The translations under genes and the position numbers were made by a program. This document shows positions 6,839-10,813 of a DNA stretch of 10,813 nt, piece after piece; within the stretch, counting starts at the first letter, position 1; every line of letters starts with the position of its first letter. The stretch comes from an uncultured Bergeyella sp. (GTDB taxonomy: Bacteria; Bacteroidota; Bacteroidia; Flavobacteriales; Weeksellaceae), in NCBI GenBank assembly GCA_916710115.1, contig CAKAOY010000025.1:1-10813 (forward strand), written 5' to 3'. Under the pieces are notes generated by a model. That model made no database searches. It was not told the DNA's origin and saw nothing but the letters and a program-made list of their open reading frames with translations.

Positions 6839-7713
6839 TCTATTTTTGTTTTTTTTGTTTGGAAAATATATCCAACCCCGAGATTAAGTTGTCCAAAAAC
6901 GAAATCTTGCTGAGCTTTATCTGGCTTATTATTAAGGGTTGTTTTAATATCTGACATATTTATATAACCATATTTACCCTCTAATCTCACCATTACATGT
7001 TTCCAAAATGTGAAATTAATACTCGTTCTTGCATCAACTCCAAATCCTGCGGTATGGAATCTGTCGCTTCGCTCGTTACCAAACAATTTAATATTAGATT
7101 TCGGATAAAGAACTCCTGCCCCTGCTCCATAAGACCAAGAAATATCAAAATTTTTCTTATTGTAGATATTATTAAACTTCTCAACACCAATATTCACATA
7201 ATTAAGGCCATCGGTATGCTCAAAAGTTAAAAATTTTTCATCTGATAAATCAACTTGTTTATTTTGAATCATTTGAGAATATAATGGATCTGAAACATTC
7301 CCTGAAAAATCAACTTTTTGGTCTTGTTTCATCACATATTTCATGTGGTCTAATCCCAAAACTACGGCTACATTATCTTTCACGAAATAAGCAATTCTAG
7401 CATTAGTCTGTGGTATTGTCACCCTCCCTGGGTGTAAATAATCATTGAAACTCAATTCAGTAGGTCTATCTTTTGCAACTACATTATATAGTGTAAAATC
7501 ATAATCAGCACCTTTGAATCTAATATCTGATTTGCTATATAAAGCTCTATTCCACCCCCAAAATAATAATACTGCTCCTTTTCTATATGGACTTTCCTTC
7601 TGTTGATTTTCGCTGCAATGTCCTTTTGCTTGATGATGACAAATTTCTTCTTGTGCTGAAATTGTACTAACTCCTAAAACGAATGCCAATACACTGATAT
7701 ATAACTTTTTCAT
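6832..7713 (-). CDS. Predicted outer-membrane beta-barrel protein of unknown function
   Basis: Not a complex I subunit, and I do not recognise a named family. The 293-residue product starts with a signal peptide: basic MKK, hydrophobic core LYISVLAFVLGV, probable cleavage after ISA at residue 20. The mature N-terminus holds a short Cys/His cluster, C25-H26-H27 and H32-C33. The rest alternates hydrophobic and polar residues with many aromatics and glycines, in pairs of strand-like stretches: residues 104-128, 171-209, 223-252 and 271-284 (FVFGQLNLGVGYIF). There are no long hydrophobic helices, so an outer-membrane barrel of perhaps 8-12 strands fits. The segment SDIRFKGADYDFTLYNV (62-78) looks like a conserved signature, though I cannot name it. 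The ATG at 7711-7713 is 26 bases after the nuoF stop on the same strand, so it is probably co-transcribed with nuo. Base composition resembles its neighbours. Confidence 0.85.
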   Translation of the reverse strand: MKKLYISVLAFVLGVSTISAQEEICHHQAKGHCSENQQKESPYRKGAVLLFWGWNRALYSKSDIRFKGADYDFTLYNVVAKDRPTELSFNDYLHPGRVTIPQTNARIAYFVKDNVAVVLGLDHMKYVMKQDQKVDFSGNVSDPLYSQMIQNKQVDLSDEKFLTFEHTDGLNYVNIGVEKFNNIYNKKNFDISWSYGAGAGVLYPKSNIKLFGNERSDRFHTAGFGVDARTSINFTFWKHVMVRLEGKYGYINMSDIKTTLNNKPDKAQQDFVFGQLNLGVGYIFQTKKTKIDL

Positions 7714-7739
7714 TTTATTATAATTTTATAATTTGATAT

Positions 7740-9098
7740 TTAATTTTTAGATTCTGGTACTGGGATTGGGTCTGCATAGTGTCTCAACCCAAAAGGTGTT
7801 GTTTTTGCCAATTCAGGATTTTGAACATAATACTCAAACTCATCTCTGAAATGTCTAATTGCTGCTGCCACAGGCCAAGCAGCTGCATCTCCGAGCGGGC
7901 AAATTGTATTACCTTCTATTTTTCGTTGTATATCCCAAAGTAAATCAATGTCTTGCATTGTTCCTTGTCCATTCACAATTTTTTTCAAGATTCTATACAT
8001 CCAGCCAGTTCCTTCACGGCACGGAGTACATTGCCCACAACTTTCGTGATTATAAAACCTTGCCAAGGTCATTGTATGTTCTACAATAGATTGGTCCTCA
8101 TCTAATACGATAAATCCTCCCGACCCCATCATAGTTCCTGTAGCAAAACCTCCATCTGATAGGGATTCGTAATTCATATATCTCGGTTCTCCATTGATTG
8201 TTTTCAATAATAAGTTGGCAGGTAAGATTGGCACAGAACTTCCTCCAGGAATACAAGCCTTCAATCTTTTTCCATTAGGAATGCCACCACAATACTCATC
8301 AGAGTAAATAAATTCTTCTACCGTGATGGTCATATCAATTTCATAAACACCTGGTTTATTGATATTTCCACAAGCCGAAATCAATTTCGTTCCCGTAGAA
8401 CGCCCAACTCCAATTTTCGCATATTCAGCACCTGTCATATTGATAATAGGCACTACGGCAGAGATAGATTCTACATTATTCACCACGGTAGGTCTTTCCC
8501 AAAGTCCCTTTACTGCTGGGAATGGTGGTTTTAATCTTGGATTTCCTCTTTTTCCTTCAAGAGACTCTATTAAGGCTGTTTCTTCACCACATACATAGGC
8601 ACCAGCACCTCTTTGTACATAAATTTCCAAGTCAAAACCTGTTCCTAAGATATTTTTTCCTAAGAATCCATTTTTTTTAGCCTCTTCAATTGCGTGTTCC
8701 AAAATATCAGGTATCCAAGAATATTCTCCTCTAATATAGATAAAAGAAGTATTTGAACCTAAACAATATGAGGCTATAATAATCCCTTCTATCAAGATAT
8801 GGGGGATATATTCCATTAAATATCTATCTTTAAAAGTTCCAGGCTCGGATTCGTCAGCATTGACGATAAGGTGTCTTGGAATACCTTCTGGTTTTGCTAA
8901 GAAAGACCATTTCATTCCCGTAGGGAACCCTGCTCCACCACGTCCACGAAGTCCAGAAGCTTTCACCTCTTCTAAGACTTGTTCGGGAGTCATTTGTAGA
9001 GCCTTTTCTGCTGCTTGGTAGCCTCCTTGTTTTCTATAAACATCAAAATATCGGATACCTTCTATGTGAGCATCTTTAAGTAAAAGTTTTTTACTCAT
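7740..9098 (-). CDS. nuoF: NADH-quinone oxidoreductase subunit F, NADH- and FMN-binding
   Basis: Catalytic subunit that oxidises NADH with FMN and passes electrons to cluster N3. Seen in order: the glycine-rich flavin/nucleotide loop GLRGRGGAGFPTGMKW (49-64), NADESEPGTFKDR (80-92), GAYVCGEETALIESLEGKRG (166-185), the cluster N3 ligands C354-x2-C357-x2-C360 (ESCGQCTPCREGTGW), and C400 in CPLGDAAAWP. At 452 residues it is of normal length (about 430-460). Start ATG at 9096-9098; 109 bases separate it from nuoE, the widest spacer in the window. It works with NuoE and NuoG as the dehydrogenase module at the tip of the peripheral arm in the cytoplasm. Intact. Confidence 0.98.
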   Translation of the reverse strand: MSKKLLLKDAHIEGIRYFDVYRKQGGYQAAEKALQMTPEQVLEEVKASGLRGRGGAGFPTGMKWSFLAKPEGIPRHLIVNADESEPGTFKDRYLMEYIPHILIEGIIIASYCLGSNTSFIYIRGEYSWIPDILEHAIEEAKKNGFLGKNILGTGFDLEIYVQRGAGAYVCGEETALIESLEGKRGNPRLKPPFPAVKGLWERPTVVNNVESISAVVPIINMTGAEYAKIGVGRSTGTKLISACGNINKPGVYEIDMTITVEEFIYSDEYCGGIPNGKRLKACIPGGSSVPILPANLLLKTINGEPRYMNYESLSDGGFATGTMMGSGGFIVLDEDQSIVEHTMTLARFYNHESCGQCTPCREGTGWMYRILKKIVNGQGTMQDIDLLWDIQRKIEGNTICPLGDAAAWPVAAAIRHFRDEFEYYVQNPELAKTTPFGLRHYADPIPVPESKN

Positions 9099-9139
9099 TA
9101 TCTTTTTATTCGTTTCGTAAATTATTTTATATAATCTAC

Positions 9140-9154
9140 ATTAAATTATTTAAT
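9140..9154. repeat. Short AT-only inverted repeat in nuoE-nuoF spacer
   Basis: ATTAAAT and ATTTAAT arms surround one central base, 41 bases upstream of the nuoF ATG. It is entirely A/T, so it is weak as an RNA fold and quite possible by chance. The surrounding 109-base spacer contains only ORFs of six or seven codons and no recognisable promoter of the Bacteroidota TTG / TAnnTTTG type. Confidence 0.35.
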
Positions 9155-9207
9155 ATTCAATAACATTCGTCATTAAGATGAATATAATCTCATCTCTATA
9201 ATATGAA

Positions 9208-9720
9208 TTATCCTAAATCTATTGCACCTTCTCTGCATAAGTCAAGGATTTCATCCACTTTTTCAATAGTAAGATTTTCATGATAAAATTTCCCTAATTG
9301 CATCATTGGAGCATACCCACAAGCTCCGAGACATTCAGCAGGTTTTAGGGTAAAAAGTCCATCTTCCGTAGTCTCTCCATCTTTTATATTCAATTTTTTA
9401 CGAATATGGTCTAATATTTTTTCGCTACCTCTAGTCATACAAGGTCCTGTTCTACATACTTCAAGTACATATTTCCCTACGGGCTTCATATTGAACATTG
9501 TATAGAAAGTTGCCACTTCATAAACCTCTATATTTCGGATGGACAATAGCTTTGCAATATAATCCATCACTGGGACATCAAGCCAGCCACCAAATTCCTT
9601 TTGAGCAATATGCAAAATTGGTATTAATGCTGATTTTTGGCGCCCCTCAGGATATCTTGCTATAATTTTATTTACCTTATCTAAGACTTCAGGTTTGAAA
9701 GTTATGGTCGTTTCACTCAT
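9208..9720 (-). CDS. nuoE: NADH-quinone oxidoreductase subunit E, [2Fe-2S]
   Basis: Thioredoxin-fold [2Fe-2S] subunit of the NADH dehydrogenase module, carrying the off-path cluster N1a beside the FMN of NuoF. Ligands are C89-x4-C94 (CRTGPC) and C130-x3-C134 (ECLGACGYAP). The preceding helical domain carries the family stretch VYEVATFYTMFNMKPVGKY (66-84). Length 170 is normal. Start ATG at 9718-9720 preceded by an A-rich tract rather than a Shine-Dalgarno; stop TAA at 9208-9210. It lies 84 bases downstream of nuoD. Confidence 0.98.
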   Translation of the reverse strand: MSETTITFKPEVLDKVNKIIARYPEGRQKSALIPILHIAQKEFGGWLDVPVMDYIAKLLSIRNIEVYEVATFYTMFNMKPVGKYVLEVCRTGPCMTRGSEKILDHIRKKLNIKDGETTEDGLFTLKPAECLGACGYAPMMQLGKFYHENLTIEKVDEILDLCREGAIDLG

Positions 9721-9736
9721 CTTTTTTTAATTTAAA

Positions 9737-9759
9737 CAATAGATTTTAATCATCTATTG
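9737..9759. repeat. 8-bp inverted repeat upstream of nuoE
   Basis: CAATAGAT (9737-9744) and ATCTATTG (9752-9759) are perfect 8-base complements around a 7-base loop. The structure ends 16 bases before the nuoE ATG, so it would form a hairpin in the nuoE leader. On the minus strand it is followed by TTTAAATT and then A residues, not a solid T-run, so termination would be inefficient at most. Confidence 0.5.
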
Positions 9760-9778
9760 AATTAGAATTTATTTTATC

Positions 9779-9793
9779 AAAGATTCAATCTTT
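9779..9793. repeat. Near-palindrome just after nuoD stop
   Basis: AAAGATT and AATCTTT arms around a single central base, 11 bases downstream of the nuoD TAA (9805-9807). Together with the 9737-9759 repeat it makes two tandem dyads in an 84-base spacer. No T-run of useful length follows on the transcribed strand. It may mark an mRNA processing or 3'-end stabilising site between nuoD and nuoE, but this is inference. Confidence 0.4.
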
Positions 9794-9804
9794 TTCTTTA
9801 AAAA

Positions 9805-10813
9805 TTAAGCGTCAAGTTCTCCTGCAATAATATTCATTGAACACATCGTAACAATAGCATCAGAAATAACAGAGCCTGTAATCATCTCTGGATAGGCCTG
9901 ATAATAGATAAAACATGGTCTTCTGAAATGCAGTCTATAAGGACTTCTTCCTCCATCGCTCACTAAGTAAAACCCAAGTTCTCCATTACCCCCTTCTACG
10001 CAGTTATATACCTCTCCCACAGGGATATTAGTTTCTCCCATCACGATTTTGAAATGCCAAATGAGAGACTCCATTTTGCTATAAACATCCGCTTTATTTG
10101 GTAAATAGAACTCTGGAGCATCAGCGTGGAAATCTCCATCAGGAAGATTCTTATAGGCTTGTTCTATAATTTTCAAGGACTCCCAGACTTCTTGCTGACG
10201 AACCATAAATCTATCATAGGTATCCCCCGAAGTCCCCACTGGTATAATAAAATCAAAATCTTCGTATGAAGAATATGGACTTGCTACACGGACATCATAA
10301 TCCACTCCTGTGGCACGAAGATTAGGTCCTGTGAATCCGTAGCTCAACGCTCTTTCAGCAGAGATTTTTCCAACATCTATTGTTCTATCCATAAAGATTC
10401 TGTTTCTCTCTAATAGAGAACAGAATTCTCCATATCTTTTCGGAAAATTTTTAATAAATTCCTCCAAATATTCTCGGAATTTATCATTTATATCTCTCTC
10501 AAAACCACCTATACGCCCCATATTGGTTGTCATTCTTGCTCCACAAATTTGCTCGTACATATTATAGATACGCTCTCTATCTTGGAACATATATGTAAGT
10601 CCAGTGATTGCCCCTGAGTCCATCCCTGTCACACCATTACAAATCAAATGATCTCCAATACGAGCCAATTCCATAAGGATAACTCTCAAATAATCAACTC
10701 GTTTAGGAACCTCAATACCCAATAATTTTTCAGCTGTCATATGCCAACCAAAATTATTAATCGGTGCCGAACAATAATTCAATCTATCTGTAAGCGTCGT
10801 TATTTGTGTTAAA
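9805..10813 (-). CDS. nuoD: NADH-quinone oxidoreductase subunit D, 5' end cut by window edge
   Basis: The 49-kDa-type subunit that forms the quinone-binding site with NuoB and NuoH, evolved from the large subunit of [NiFe] hydrogenase. The frame is open from the right edge (codons from 10812 down read LTQITTLTDRLNY); the TTG at 10780-10782 is an internal leucine, not a start, and about 75-80 N-terminal residues including the conserved quinone-site histidine lie outside. The quinone-ligand tyrosine (Y87 in Thermus Nqo4) is the Tyr of RLNYC at 10774-10776. Other motifs: EKLLGIEVPKR, GDTYDRFMVRQQE, ESLIWHFKIVMGE, GELGFYLVSDGGRSPYR. The C-terminus reads IIAGELDA where many homologues end in DVDR. 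It is a stand-alone NuoD, not an NuoCD fusion at its C-terminal end; a fusion at the N-terminus cannot be excluded from this window. Confidence 0.96.
   Translation of the reverse strand, partial: LTQITTLTDRLNYCSAPINNFGWHMTAEKLLGIEVPKRVDYLRVILMELARIGDHLICNGVTGMDSGAITGLTYMFQDRERIYNMYEQICGARMTTNMGRIGGFERDINDKFREYLEEFIKNFPKRYGEFCSLLERNRIFMDRTIDVGKISAERALSYGFTGPNLRATGVDYDVRVASPYSSYEDFDFIIPVGTSGDTYDRFMVRQQEVWESLKIIEQAYKNLPDGDFHADAPEFYLPNKADVYSKMESLIWHFKIVMGETNIPVGEVYNCVEGGNGELGFYLVSDGGRSPYRLHFRRPCFIYYQAYPEMITGSVISDAIVTMCSMNIIAGELDA

Noticed and set aside
6993..7230. Overlapping open frames of 65 codons (minus) and 77 codons (plus) inside the outer-membrane gene
   Set aside because: Both are other-frame shadows of the 293-codon gene, which has a signal peptide and coherent strand pattern.
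7859..8598. Two plus-strand open frames of 76 and 79 codons
   Set aside because: Both are antisense to nuoF, which is intact with all cofactor motifs; no start signals or family marks are seen for them.
9167..9185. Imperfect stem ATTCGTC / GATGAAT in the nuoE-nuoF spacer
   Set aside because: On the transcribed strand it has an A-C mismatch and only short arms; not convincing as a structure.
10780..10782. TTG as a possible start of nuoD
   Set aside because: Upstream in-frame codons continue open to the window edge and read TTLTDRLNY, which matches the internal NuoD sequence, so the gene is cut by the edge rather than starting here.

Overview
The window is almost entirely a respiratory complex I (NADH:quinone oxidoreductase, nuo) operon. 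Every gene reads on the minus strand, so transcription runs from high to low coordinates: nuoD (5' end beyond the right edge), nuoE, nuoF, an unrelated outer-membrane-type gene, a short nuoG, nuoH, nuoI, nuoJ, nuoK, nuoL and nuoM (3' end beyond the left edge). The flanking nuoA-C and nuoN would be expected just outside, but cannot be seen.

The organism looks like a member of Bacteroidota, most likely class Flavobacteriia. The base composition is AT-rich. Starts lack clear Shine-Dalgarno sequences and are preceded by A-rich stretches. NuoG is only 336 residues, lacking the large molybdopterin-type domain, which matches my recollection of flavobacterial NuoG. The predicted outer-membrane protein also has Bacteroidota style. 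Genus cannot be fixed from this window; a Weeksellaceae-like flavobacterium is a guess.

Layout from right to left: 10813-7740 holds the quinone-site subunit NuoD and the NADH-oxidising module NuoE/NuoF. Positions 7713-6832 hold a 293-residue secreted, probably beta-barrel protein that is not a complex I subunit. Positions 6744-4032 hold NuoG, the membrane anchor NuoH and the ferredoxin-like NuoI. Positions 4032-1 hold the membrane-arm subunits NuoJ, K, L and M. Electrons would pass NADH -> FMN (NuoF) -> Fe-S clusters of NuoF/E/G/I -> quinone at the NuoD/NuoH interface, driving ion pumping through NuoH/J/K/L/M. All visible subunits keep their key residues and no frameshift is seen.

Spacing is uneven. 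NuoI-J-K-L are packed tightly (1-base overlap, then gaps of 6 and 7 bases). The gaps around D/E/F/G/H are 43-109 bases, apart from 26 bases between nuoF and the outer-membrane gene, and several contain small AT-rich inverted repeats. No stretch over 300 bases lacks a gene. The least explained items are the outer-membrane-type gene inside the operon, the 20-base palindrome across its stop codon, and the rearranged cysteine set in the C-terminal part of NuoG. I see no mobile element, CRISPR array, tRNA or rRNA, and no sign of a wholly new system.
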